From NCBI GenBank assembly GCA_041747435.1, contig JBGTFE010000151.1, positions 1-17,514 of the forward strand: a DNA stretch of 17,514 bases, in the 5' to 3' direction. The position numbers and the translations under genes were made by a program. Of this stretch, positions 1-7,080 are shown in pieces (position 1 is the first letter of the stretch; the number at the start of each line of letters is the position of its first letter). The DNA is from JBGTFE01 sp041747435. GTDB lineage: Bacteria > Acidobacteriota > Blastocatellia > Pyrinomonadales > Pyrinomonadaceae. Below the pieces are notes generated by a model. The model did not search any database and was not told where the DNA came from. It saw only the letters and a list, made by a program, of their open reading frames with translations.

Positions 1-2939
1 GAAGGATGCACGAGCAGATTCGTTGTGCTCGCCCATGTTTGGCGATTTACGTCCTGAACGCCCGCATTTGCGGAGATCGCGTATGGTCTCGGCGGATTGA
101 CCGATTCGAAATCGATCTTCAAAACGTGTTTTCCGCCGGCATCGGTCAACCCTTTGAAAGTCTGAACCGAGGAATAACCGCCGCTGTCGTACGAATCGTA
201 ATATCTCCACCAAGGCGTCCACGTTCCGAACGTATAGTCGCTTTGTTTCGGCGGCGTGTAATTTGTCGGAGTGGCGCGAACAGTCCAATTTACATCCGCA
301 TTTGCAAGCCCGCCGCCCGCAAAATATTTTGCTTCGACAGCTACATTTGCCGAATCTTTTACAAAATACGGCGCTTCGGTTTCGTTTTTCGCGGTAACTT
401 CAAATTCCGGACGGCGGAATTCCTGGATTTGAAATTGATGATGGAAGTTGGTTCCGGAAATATTAATGCCGGAATAAATTTCAACCCGAGCATTGCCGAG
501 ATTTGCGTTGTCGGGCAGCTTAAATTTGAAATCGAAGGCGCCGAAGGCGTTGAACGTCGCCGTTCCTTTGGCGATCTCGTTGTTGCGCGGATCTTTCACC
601 GAATAGGTCAAATTATTTGCGACATCGCCCAAGCCTTGAATATCGCCAAATTTTCCGCCTTGATAGATTCGGACGTAACCTTTGACGGCGACTTCTTCCT
701 TCGGGCGATACATTCCGCGGTCGTCAAAAACAAACCAGCGCAAGCCGTCCGGCTGTCCGGTTTTATGCCAGCTTCCGTAATCTTGCCAGTAATAATCGGT
801 ATTTTCAGGGAGAAACGCCGTATCTTTTCCCTTTCGCGCGATCAAAAGATTTTGCTGTTTTGCCTGTTCGTCCGGCAAAGGAAGGCGCAAAATTCCGTTT
901 TCAGTCGTGCGATTGGTTTGCGCTGCGCGGACGACTTCCGTTTCGGAAACTTCGCCGTTTTCATCAACGGTTTCCGTCGCGCTCGGTCCGGATTTTCGGA
1001 CGAAAAAGCTCGAGATCCAATCCCACCAGCCGGGTTGCTCTTCTGTGTTTTCGCTTATCGCTTTTGCGTTTGCTCCGTTTGGATAGATCGAAAGTTCGAC
1101 GCCTGAAAGCGGTTTGCCCGTTTTCAAATCGGTCGCGAAACCGACGAGTTCTTGATTATCGACAAACGCGTCCAAGCCGATCTGCGTCGCCTGAACCCAT
1201 GTAAAAATTCGCGTCCGGTCGTATTTATCGCGTCTGACGGTCGGTTCGATATCGAGAATCAAATTTCCAAAACCGCCCGAAAGATATTCGCTCAGATCGA
1301 GCCGCGTTTCCACCATTTCATCCGGCTTTCTTTCGATATTGACCATTTTGTCCGCGACCAATTTTCCCGGAATCGTCGGTTTTTTTGTTTCGTCGTCATA
1401 ATTTATGCGCCGAATATATGCTTGAAACTGCGCCCAATTTTGCGGCTCGACGTCATAAATTTTTACTTTGACGGCGCTCATATTTGTCGAAAAGATCGAA
1501 TAGTTGAGTTTTGCGGTCGGGTCTAAAACGGTAAAAGTTCCGCCTTGCGCATAGAGATTCGCGTCCGCCGCGCCGACCTTTATCGTTGCGGTTGCCGGCT
1601 CTCCAAGCGTTTGTCCGAAAGTATCTTTGAGCGCACCGTCGATCGTAATTTTGTATGTTGTTCTTCCCTTTTTGTAGCCTTGAATGTAAATGTAATTTCC
1701 CGCCGGATAAATGTTCAAATTCTCGATTGGAGGCTCGATATTTATCATTTCCTTTGTAAAATTCGCCGCGTCGATCGGGTTATTAAATTGCAAATACCAT
1801 TGATCAAACGGCGTGCAGCGCGTGTTGCCTTCCCAACTGCAAACCGCTTTTTGGAATTTCAGCGCGCTAAAAGTTTGAAAACTAAAGCTTTGCGCGGTTG
1901 TCGTGGTCAAAGGTCCTTCGGCTGAAGCCGTTCCTTTTTCGACCGTGACGTTGATCGCACTTGCGGCGGGCAGCGCGTTTTCGATTCCGCCTTCGGCGTT
2001 GACAGCGCGAAACGCAAGCCAGCGTCCGGGCTGCGCTTGTTTCGCGTAATACGAAATGACGCCGTCTTTATCGATCTCTTCCTGCGTCGCGAGGCGAACG
2101 GGCAGTTTTTTTCCAGCGCCGGTAAGGCTGATCGTTTTAAGAACTTGTTCGGGATTTATCGCCTGATCGAATGAAATAAAAATGATCGCGTCGCGCCGCG
2201 TGATCTGACTTGAAGGAATTTTTGTTTCGATCTTCGGCGGCGGCGTGGTAAATGTCCAAACGAAATCTTTCTGCAAAACCTGTCCGGTCGCCGATTTTGT
2301 CCCGGCGGGAACGCGCGCGGTAAATTTCGTCGCCATCGGAAAACGCTTGTCTGTATCAAACATCAGCGATTTTGTTCCAAGCCAGCGCCAATTTCCTTCG
2401 GGAAGCGGCGAAACTTCGACCGGAACAAACTGCGCGGCTTGCTGCTGCGACGTGACAGCTACCATCGGCTGCGAAAATGTGAGAGTCAGATCGGGCGCAA
2501 GTTTTACTTCGCCTTCGGGCGAAAAACGCACGACTTCGAGTTTCTGTTTGCTTGTGTCATGTTGCGGCAAAGCTCTATCTTCATCGGACGGAAATTTGAC
2601 CGGAATCTTATTCCCGGTTTTCGGCGCGGGCAAACTGCCGATGCGCTTCGCAAAATCGGTTTGGTCGTCCGTTTCCGTTTTTATGGGCGGAATTCGGTTC
2701 AAGAGTTTTGAAGTATCGTTTTCTGATAACGGATCACCATTTACCGGCGGGGTTTTTTCACGATTTTCAGCGCCCTCGACGCCTTCCGAAAGGCGAAACT
2801 GCAGTCCGTTCGGCAAAGTTTGGTTCATATTCGTCGTAATAAGTTTTGCTTTTACCTGCGCTTTTGTTTGCAGCGCGATCGGCGAAAACATGCCGATATA
2901 AACTCCGCAGATCAACAAAAAAGAAATCGTTTTTCGCAT
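1..2939 (-). CDS. Alpha-2-macroglobulin family protein, N-terminal part (C-terminus outside window)
   Basis: The minus strand is open from the ATG at 2939-2937 to the window edge, giving about 979 residues of a larger protein; bacterial alpha-2-macroglobulins are usually 1500-2000 residues. Residues 1-28 form a Sec signal peptide (MRK, hydrophobic core, cleavage near TKA/Q). A proline- and acid-rich linker follows, then two Ig-like domains of the bacterial macroglobulin N-terminus (about 85-200 and 205-330). An MG2 domain is clear at about 735-830 with the signature FDDRGMYRPKEEV, and an MG3 domain begins near 840 (EFRRPEFEV). These secreted or periplasmic proteins trap proteases. The thioester (CxEQ) and bait region would lie in the missing part, so I cannot say whether it is a thioester form. 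No adjacent pbpC is visible. AAGAGG at 2956-2951 is a candidate ribosome site, with rather long spacing. Large ORFs on the opposite strand are shadows. Confidence 0.9.
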   Translation of the reverse strand, partial: MRKTISFLLICGVYIGMFSPIALQTKAQVKAKLITTNMNQTLPNGLQFRLSEGVEGAENREKTPPVNGDPLSENDTSKLLNRIPPIKTETDDQTDFAKRIGSLPAPKTGNKIPVKFPSDEDRALPQHDTSKQKLEVVRFSPEGEVKLAPDLTLTFSQPMVAVTSQQQAAQFVPVEVSPLPEGNWRWLGTKSLMFDTDKRFPMATKFTARVPAGTKSATGQVLQKDFVWTFTTPPPKIETKIPSSQITRRDAIIFISFDQAINPEQVLKTISLTGAGKKLPVRLATQEEIDKDGVISYYAKQAQPGRWLAFRAVNAEGGIENALPAASAINVTVEKGTASAEGPLTTTTAQSFSFQTFSALKFQKAVCSWEGNTRCTPFDQWYLQFNNPIDAANFTKEMINIEPPIENLNIYPAGNYIYIQGYKKGRTTYKITIDGALKDTFGQTLGEPATATIKVGAADANLYAQGGTFTVLDPTAKLNYSIFSTNMSAVKVKIYDVEPQNWAQFQAYIRRINYDDETKKPTIPGKLVADKMVNIERKPDEMVETRLDLSEYLSGGFGNLILDIEPTVRRDKYDRTRIFTWVQATQIGLDAFVDNQELVGFATDLKTGKPLSGVELSIYPNGANAKAISENTEEQPGWWDWISSFFVRKSGPSATETVDENGEVSETEVVRAAQTNRTTENGILRLPLPDEQAKQQNLLIARKGKDTAFLPENTDYYWQDYGSWHKTGQPDGLRWFVFDDRGMYRPKEEVAVKGYVRIYQGGKFGDIQGLGDVANNLTYSVKDPRNNEIAKGTATFNAFGAFDFKFKLPDNANLGNARVEIYSGINISGTNFHHQFQIQEFRRPEFEVTAKNETEAPYFVKDSANVAVEAKYFAGGGLANADVNWTVRATPTNYTPPKQSDYTFGTWTPWWRYYDSYDSGGYSSVQTFKGLTDAGGKHVLKIDFESVNPPRPYAISANAGVQDVNRQTWASTTNLLVHP

Positions 2940-3119
2940 AAAATTAGTATCCTCTTGAAGACTACTCGTTTGAGAGCGCGAATCGCGGAAAGGTTGTTTT
3001 TTGCGCTCCAGCGAGTTCCAAAATCTTAAATCAGAACCAGCCTGATAACCGGTTCAACGGTTTGAGAACGCATTCGAAAATCAGAACTTGCAAACCGGTG
3101 CGCGAGATAAAAATGACGT

Positions 3120-4469
3120 TTAGATATTTTCCAAAACGATCAGCGCGGTTTCGCCGCCGCCGAGCGCGACGTTTACGAGTGAAGATGAAGAAAGCCGCAC
3201 TAGTCCGCCTTCGGCTTTTCCGGCAAACAAAAACGGATCGAAATCGATGAGCAGCTCGTGAGTTTCCGCCTTATCCGAATATGTCGGAAACGTGACTTTA
3301 TCGACCGGAACTCTTTCCTGAGCGACGAACGATTCGACAAGTGCGTTTTCAAGCGCAGTTTCCCAATCCGTCGCGGATGTTTCCCAACCGAGGACAATTC
3401 CGCTGCCGCCGTAATCATCGTTCGGTTTTAGGAGAAATTTTTCGCGTTCGCGCCGAAGTTTTTCTAGCAGATCGACGTCCTCGCCGCCGAAATCAACTTT
3501 CGTATCGCGAACTCTGCGCGTCCATGGAATGTGTTTTTCGATCATTTCCAGTTCAGACGCCGAAAATAAACGCGCATATTTTTTATCGGATAAAACGGCG
3601 AGACTCGCTTTTTTGTGCGGAATTTTCGAACGGAACGAATTCGCCATGCAGATGCGTCCGTCACGATATGCGTTTGAAAGCGGGTTCCCCGCGGGAAATT
3701 TGTCGAGAAATTCATGGATCAAAACTCGTTTGTAAAAAATATCGATCTCAAAATCACCAGCGCGCAAAATCTTACCGTCGTATTCAAGCTCGTGCGGATC
3801 AGCGATCACGCATCGATGTCCTTCGGATTCGAAATATTCCTGCAAAACAAGAAATTCCGAGTTGGTCGAAACACCTTCCCAATCTACGATGGCGATATTC
3901 GGCTTTTCCTTTTTTCCGCCAAAATCTCTATAAGTTGCAACAAGTCCCGCGAGTAAATTGACGTGCGGTTTTGGACGCCAATGTTCGTTTTCGCTCAGGA
4001 ATTGTCGTACTTCGGGAACCAATTCCACAACTTTTTCGATCTGCATCTGATCGGTGATGCCGGCGGGCGTTTCACCGTTATATTCCAGGAATCTGAAATC
4101 TTCGCCGTGAATAAAAGCGTCAAACCGGCTCGAATTACAAACCGTTTTATAACCGGGATCGATGCGAGCCAAACGCGCTTCGCGTTCGGTGAGGTCGAGT
4201 TCGGCAAAAATCTCATCGCTTTCAAGCGCGGCAAACGTCATTTTTTCGAGCGCGCCTGCTAAAACCTCCGCCGCGTTCGTGATCTTTTCATACATTTTGC
4301 GCGTGAAAAAAGTCGGGCGCAAATAAGGCGAAAACGGGCGATCGTCAGACAAAATTCCGAGTTCACGCTGGGCTGCATTCAGCTCGGCAAACAGCGTTTT
4401 ATCAAAACGATGATTGGTCAGAATGCGTTCGTCGAGTTCGTCGATCGCGGCGGCAAGTTTTTTGTCCAT
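3120..4469 (-). CDS. Glutathionylspermidine-synthase-like (circularly permuted) ATP-grasp enzyme
   Basis: 449 residues, predicted soluble and cytoplasmic, with no signal peptide or TM segment. Motifs seen: FLEYNGETPAG at 127-137, which matches the E-x-N-x-x-TP motif of the glutathionylspermidine synthase fold; a conserved central block RICMANSFRSKIPHKK at 272-287; FLLKPNDDYGGSGIVLGWE at 345-363, the nucleotide-binding lysine plus glycine-rich loop; metal-ligand-like IDFDPF at 408-413; and the C-terminal NVALGGGE at 433-440. Known members of this superfamily ligate a carboxylate to an amine using ATP through an acyl phosphate. The substrate here is unknown. The gene diverges from pspA across 221 bp. 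Glutathionylspermidine-synthase-like ATP-grasp genes are known beside PspA-family genes (E. coli yjfC with yjfJ), so the neighbourhood suggests an envelope-linked amide ligase. The family call is firm; the substrate is not assignable. An alternative label is type 2 circularly permuted ATP-grasp. Confidence 0.85.
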   Translation of the reverse strand: MDKKLAAAIDELDERILTNHRFDKTLFAELNAAQRELGILSDDRPFSPYLRPTFFTRKMYEKITNAAEVLAGALEKMTFAALESDEIFAELDLTEREARLARIDPGYKTVCNSSRFDAFIHGEDFRFLEYNGETPAGITDQMQIEKVVELVPEVRQFLSENEHWRPKPHVNLLAGLVATYRDFGGKKEKPNIAIVDWEGVSTNSEFLVLQEYFESEGHRCVIADPHELEYDGKILRAGDFEIDIFYKRVLIHEFLDKFPAGNPLSNAYRDGRICMANSFRSKIPHKKASLAVLSDKKYARLFSASELEMIEKHIPWTRRVRDTKVDFGGEDVDLLEKLRREREKFLLKPNDDYGGSGIVLGWETSATDWETALENALVESFVAQERVPVDKVTFPTYSDKAETHELLIDFDPFLFAGKAEGGLVRLSSSSLVNVALGGGETALIVLENI

Positions 4470-4474
4470 GTTAA

Positions 4475-4487
4475 ATACATAATGTAT
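4475..4487. promoter_or_regulatory. 13-nt palindrome upstream of the ATP-grasp gene, possible operator
   Basis: ATACAT-A-ATGTAT is a perfect inverted repeat ending 6 nt before the start codon of the minus-strand ATP-grasp gene. Its position would place a bound repressor over the promoter or translation start. On the minus strand a weak promoter fit (TTGGTT, 17 nt, TACATT) overlaps it. AT-rich short palindromes also occur by chance, so this is only a candidate. Confidence 0.25.
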
Positions 4488-4574
4488 CCGAGTTGGCGCG
4501 CAAAACCAAACTTGACGGCGTTTTCACAGTTTCGGTTGTCATGCGCCGCAGGCTATTCCATAATTCGATTTTCC

Positions 4575-4583
4575 TGTTATACT
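4575..4583 (+). promoter_or_regulatory. Candidate extended -10 promoter for the pspA cluster
   Basis: TGTTATACT reads as an extended -10 element (TG, one base, TATACT) about 108 bp upstream of pspA. No good -35 hexamer sits 17 nt upstream, as is common for extended -10 promoters. I see no sigma-54 type -24/-12 element (TGGCA...TTGC), which drives pspA in enterobacteria. Confidence 0.35.
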
Positions 4584-4690
4584 TAAAAGGTAAAATGCAA
4601 CTTTGAAGAAAATTCAATCGTAAGCTTTTCTGACAAAAGTTTGTTTTATTTTCTTTTTTTAACAAATTTATAGGAGTTTGATATTAAAAA

Positions 4691-5479
4691 ATGGGATTGT
4701 GGGCAAGATTAACCAGATTATTTCGTGCCGGAACCGGCGCGGCTTTGGACAAAATGGAAAACCCGGAAGTCGTTTTGCAACAGACAATTCGGGATATGCG
4801 CGATCGCGTGCCGGAACTAAATAATTCGGTCGCACAGGTGATGGCAACCGAACGGCTTTTGGCTAAACAGAAGGAGAATCTTTCGACTCAGGTCATAGAT
4901 TTGGATTCGAAGATCAAAGCTTCGGTAAAAATGGGACGCGATGATATCGCCACCGCTTATATCGGTCAGCTTCAGCAGGCACAATTAGATCTCGAGCGTA
5001 CCAACGTTCAATTCGACCATTCGCAAGTCGCATCGCAGCAAGCGCTAAAAGCGCGCGACAACTACGTTTTGAATATGAAAAAGCGCAGTGCGGAAGCAAT
5101 GCAGCTTATCAGCGCTTCAAAACAGGCGCGGCTTCAAGAACAGCTTGCGCAGACGATGGAAACATTCAATATTGGCGACGATTCTTCGACCTTTAACGAG
5201 ATGCGCGAAAAGATCGACCGCCGCGTTGCCGCCGCCGAAGCCAAGCTTCAGTTGGGTTCAAGCTCGGTTGACGCGCAGATGCAGGACATCGAGCGCGAAG
5301 CCATGGATATTCAGCTTAAGGACAAACTGCTCGAATACAAACAGCAAATGGGAATGCTCGGTACGGGGTCGGCGGAAAGCAAACAGATCGCCGCCGCCGC
5401 GGAAGTCGACGTGGAATCGGAAGACATTCTCGATCCTGCTTTGCTCAATGAGCCAACAGAAAGCGGTCAGTCGAATTAA
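4691..5479 (+). CDS. pspA: PspA/IM30 family membrane-stress protein
   Basis: 262 residues, close to the usual 220-260 for the family. The N-terminus (MGLWARLTRLFRAGTGAALD) is the amphipathic helix that binds membranes. ENPEVVLQQTIRDMRDRVPELNNSVAQV at 23-50 is the typical PspA start of the long helical hairpin. Most of residues 25-220 is heptad-like coiled coil, with the conserved FNIGDDSSTFNEMREKIDRRVAAAEAKL region at 159-186. A low-complexity Ala/Glu tail follows. PspA/IM30 proteins are ESCRT-III-like; they polymerise on the inner face of the cytoplasmic membrane and protect or remodel it under stress. An in-frame stop at 4679-4681 forces the ATG at 4691. The AGGAG at 4672-4676 is 14 nt upstream, longer than optimal, so translation may be weak or structured. 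It is first gene of a plus-strand cluster. No PspF, PspB or PspC homologue is visible. Confidence 0.93.
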   Translation: MGLWARLTRLFRAGTGAALDKMENPEVVLQQTIRDMRDRVPELNNSVAQVMATERLLAKQKENLSTQVIDLDSKIKASVKMGRDDIATAYIGQLQQAQLDLERTNVQFDHSQVASQQALKARDNYVLNMKKRSAEAMQLISASKQARLQEQLAQTMETFNIGDDSSTFNEMREKIDRRVAAAEAKLQLGSSSVDAQMQDIEREAMDIQLKDKLLEYKQQMGMLGTGSAESKQIAAAAEVDVESEDILDPALLNEPTESGQSN

Positions 5480-5522
5480 GCTCAGGCAAAAGCCGCACGG
5501 CAAAATTGCATCTAGTTAAGTT

Positions 5523-6374
5523 ATGGCAGATATTGCGAAGTATCAGCAAGATCTTCAAAAGTTCAACACAAAATATACCCGGGAAGCCTTCAAAGAACCG
5601 TTTAATTTTTGGGGATTGGCGGGTTTTGCCGTCGCCGCGGCTTACACGGGCAGTTTTTTGCCGCTGCTCGTCGCATTATTTGTCGAGGTAATTTATATAG
5701 TGGTTGTGCCCTTCGTTCCCGGATATCGCCGTCTTGTTAACCAGCGCGAAAATGACCGCCTGCGCAAACTAAACAAAGCCAATCGCGAAAAATTGATCAA
5801 GAGCTTTACGCCGCGCGAGCGCGAAGCCGTCGAATATCTGCGCTGGCAAAAGGATAAAATTCAGGAAAACTATCACAAATTTACCGGCGCGCGCGAACTG
5901 CCGACAAATCTGCAAACTCTTGATCAGCGCTGGGAAGATTTTGTCGATCTTTTGGACGTTTATCGCCGCCGCAAACAGCATCTGAAATCGATCAATCGCC
6001 AAGCGGTTCATAATCAGTTGAGCCAAGCGTTTCGGGCGATGGAATCTTCGACCGATGAGCGCACGAAACGCATCCAACAGACAAATGTCGAGATCCTGAA
6101 ACGCCGACTCGCTTCTTTTGATGAGCTCGAAAAGAGCGTCAAACTCGTCGAAGGACAACTGCAGTCGATTGAAAACTTCTTCGGCTATCTTAATGACGAA
6201 ATTGTCACGATGTCCACGCCCGAAAAATTCTCGTTGCTCGATTTCGAACAGCTTTCTGACTCAATTGCGATGACAAAACAGATGCTCGACGCCACCGCCG
6301 ACGCAATGGGCGCGCTCGATGCACACAACCGCGCAATGGGAAATTACGAGCTTTTGCCGGGCTCGAGTCAATAG
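5523..6374 (+). CDS. Two-TM coiled-coil protein of unknown family, likely PspA partner
   Basis: 283 residues; I do not recognise the family. A short amphipathic N-terminus (1-26) is followed by a tight membrane hairpin: TM1 about 27-43 and TM2 about 45-66, separated by only one or two residues. Everything after residue 68 is soluble, highly charged and helical, with long coiled-coil character (about 70-115, 140-215), and a C-terminal helical part rich in Asp, Ala and Met. The positive cluster just after TM2 (RR, R, R, RLRK) suggests the tail is cytoplasmic, the side where PspA acts. It starts 43 bp after the pspA stop with no good Shine-Dalgarno site, and ends 2 bp before the antitoxin start, so it is probably co-transcribed. 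Topology recalls XpaC-like proteins, but I see no diagnostic motif. Role as a PspA membrane receptor is inference from neighbourhood. Confidence 0.85.
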   Translation: MADIAKYQQDLQKFNTKYTREAFKEPFNFWGLAGFAVAAAYTGSFLPLLVALFVEVIYIVVVPFVPGYRRLVNQRENDRLRKLNKANREKLIKSFTPREREAVEYLRWQKDKIQENYHKFTGARELPTNLQTLDQRWEDFVDLLDVYRRRKQHLKSINRQAVHNQLSQAFRAMESSTDERTKRIQQTNVEILKRRLASFDELEKSVKLVEGQLQSIENFFGYLNDEIVTMSTPEKFSLLDFEQLSDSIAMTKQMLDATADAMGALDAHNRAMGNYELLPGSSQ

Positions 6375-6376
6375 TT

Positions 6377-6625
6377 ATGCAAAACATAGGTTTAATCGAA
6401 AAAATCCAAAATTTACCGCCGGAAAAAATCAGCGAGGTGGAAGATTTCGTAGATCACCTCACGGAAAAAGGAGTCGTCGAGAATTCCGGAAATCCTTCAA
6501 ACGGAAACGTAAATTTGCAAGAGCAAGGAATAACCGAAGAGGAAGCTGCCGAACAGCGCTCTACACTTTTGTCTTTCGCCGAAGATTGGGAAACCCAGGG
6601 AATGGAAGTTTATGACGAGTTATAA
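6377..6625 (+). CDS. DUF2281-like antitoxin of a MazF-type pair
   Basis: 82 residues, acidic. The N-terminal GLIEKIQNLPPEKISEVEDF motif (5-24) resembles DUF2281-type antitoxins, in which this short helical motif starts a small protein paired with a toxin. The remainder is acidic and low in hydrophobicity (residues 31-70), as expected for a flexible toxin-neutralising tail, and ends WETQGMEVYDEL. The start codon lies only 2 bp after the stop of the upstream coiled-coil gene, and the 3' end overlaps the toxin gene by 14 bp. That order and overlap are typical of type II toxin-antitoxin operons, with antitoxin translated first. No separate promoter is evident, so expression may come from the pspA transcript. 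No classical AbrB or ribbon-helix-helix DNA-binding domain is obvious. Confidence 0.8.
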   Translation: MQNIGLIEKIQNLPPEKISEVEDFVDHLTEKGVVENSGNPSNGNVNLQEQGITEEEAAEQRSTLLSFAEDWETQGMEVYDEL

Positions 6626-6974
6626 ACGCGGCGATGTTGTTCTTGTCCTTTTTCCCGATTCGAATCTGCAAACCGCCAAAAAACGTCCCGCGCTTGTCGT
6701 TCAAAAAGACGATTTATTAACCGGGCTGCCTCAAGTGATCATTGCGATGATAACGAGTAATATTAAACGCGCCGGGCACCCGAGTCGAGTAGTTATCCTG
6801 CATAATTCGAAAGAAGGAAAACAGTCGGGACTACAATCCGATTCAATTATTGCCGGCGATAATCTCGCCACCGTTCGAGAAAAATTTATTTACAAAGTTA
6901 TTGGAAATTTGCGACCGATGCGTGAAATTGAATCCGCTCTCGCCCACACATTCGGATTAAAACTTGCCGAATAA
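6612..6974 (+). CDS. MazF/PemK family mRNA interferase toxin
   Basis: 120 residues, the normal size for MazF/PemK toxins. The family pattern is complete: KRGDVVLVLFP at 5-15 (first beta strand), KKRPALVVQ at 23-31 with the conserved Arg25-Pro26, ITSN at 47-50 with the conserved Thr48, and SGLQSDSIIAGDNLATV at 72-88. These residues form the RNA-binding and cleavage surface in known MazF enzymes, so the toxin looks intact. MazF proteins cleave single-stranded RNA at short specific sequences in the cytoplasm, arresting translation. The ATG at 6612 lies inside the antitoxin gene (14-bp overlap), implying translational coupling. The target sequence cannot be predicted by eye. A DNA gyrase poison (CcdB) shares the fold but the motifs here are of the MazF type. 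Confidence 0.9.
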   Translation: MTSYKRGDVVLVLFPDSNLQTAKKRPALVVQKDDLLTGLPQVIIAMITSNIKRAGHPSRVVILHNSKEGKQSGLQSDSIIAGDNLATVREKFIYKVIGNLRPMREIESALAHTFGLKLAE

Positions 6975-7022
6975 TTCAGCCGTTCTTCTTGCACCATTTT
7001 CTCCAATCCATTAGAATTAACG

Positions 7023-7055
7023 ATTTCAGATTCGTCTGAGATTGGCATTTATAAT
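7023..7055 (+). promoter_or_regulatory. Hairpin followed by TATAAT, candidate promoter region of the ATP-grasp gene
   Basis: An 8-bp stem (one G-T pair) with a TTCG tetraloop spans 7023-7042. It is followed by a perfect TATAAT at 7050-7055, 26 bp before the ATG at 7081. The -35 region would fall inside the hairpin sequence and matches consensus poorly. The inverted repeat could be an operator over the promoter or a 3'-end stabiliser for the toxin transcript; there is no T-tract, so an intrinsic terminator is unlikely. Confidence 0.35.
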
Positions 7056-7080
7056 AAACAACTATTAAAAAGGAATAAAT

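Noticed and set aside
6..1106. 366-codon plus-strand open frame, with others to 2901
   Set aside because: It is antisense to the alpha-2-macroglobulin gene, whose minus-strand reading gives a signal peptide and MG2 motif; the plus-strand translations are Arg/Phe/Ile-rich and match nothing.
2976..3015. GAGCGC/GCGCTC inverted repeat in the 2940-3119 gap as a terminator for the ATP-grasp gene
   Set aside because: The loop is over 20 nt and there is no T-tract on the minus strand after it; the gap otherwise shows nothing clear.
3008..3018. GGAAC on the minus strand upstream of the macroglobulin gene as a second ECF promoter
   Set aside because: No TCTAA-like -10 lies at 15-17 nt spacing.
4470..4690. 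Sigma-54 promoter for pspA
   Set aside because: No GG and GC dinucleotide pair with the -24/-12 context was found, and no pspF is nearby.
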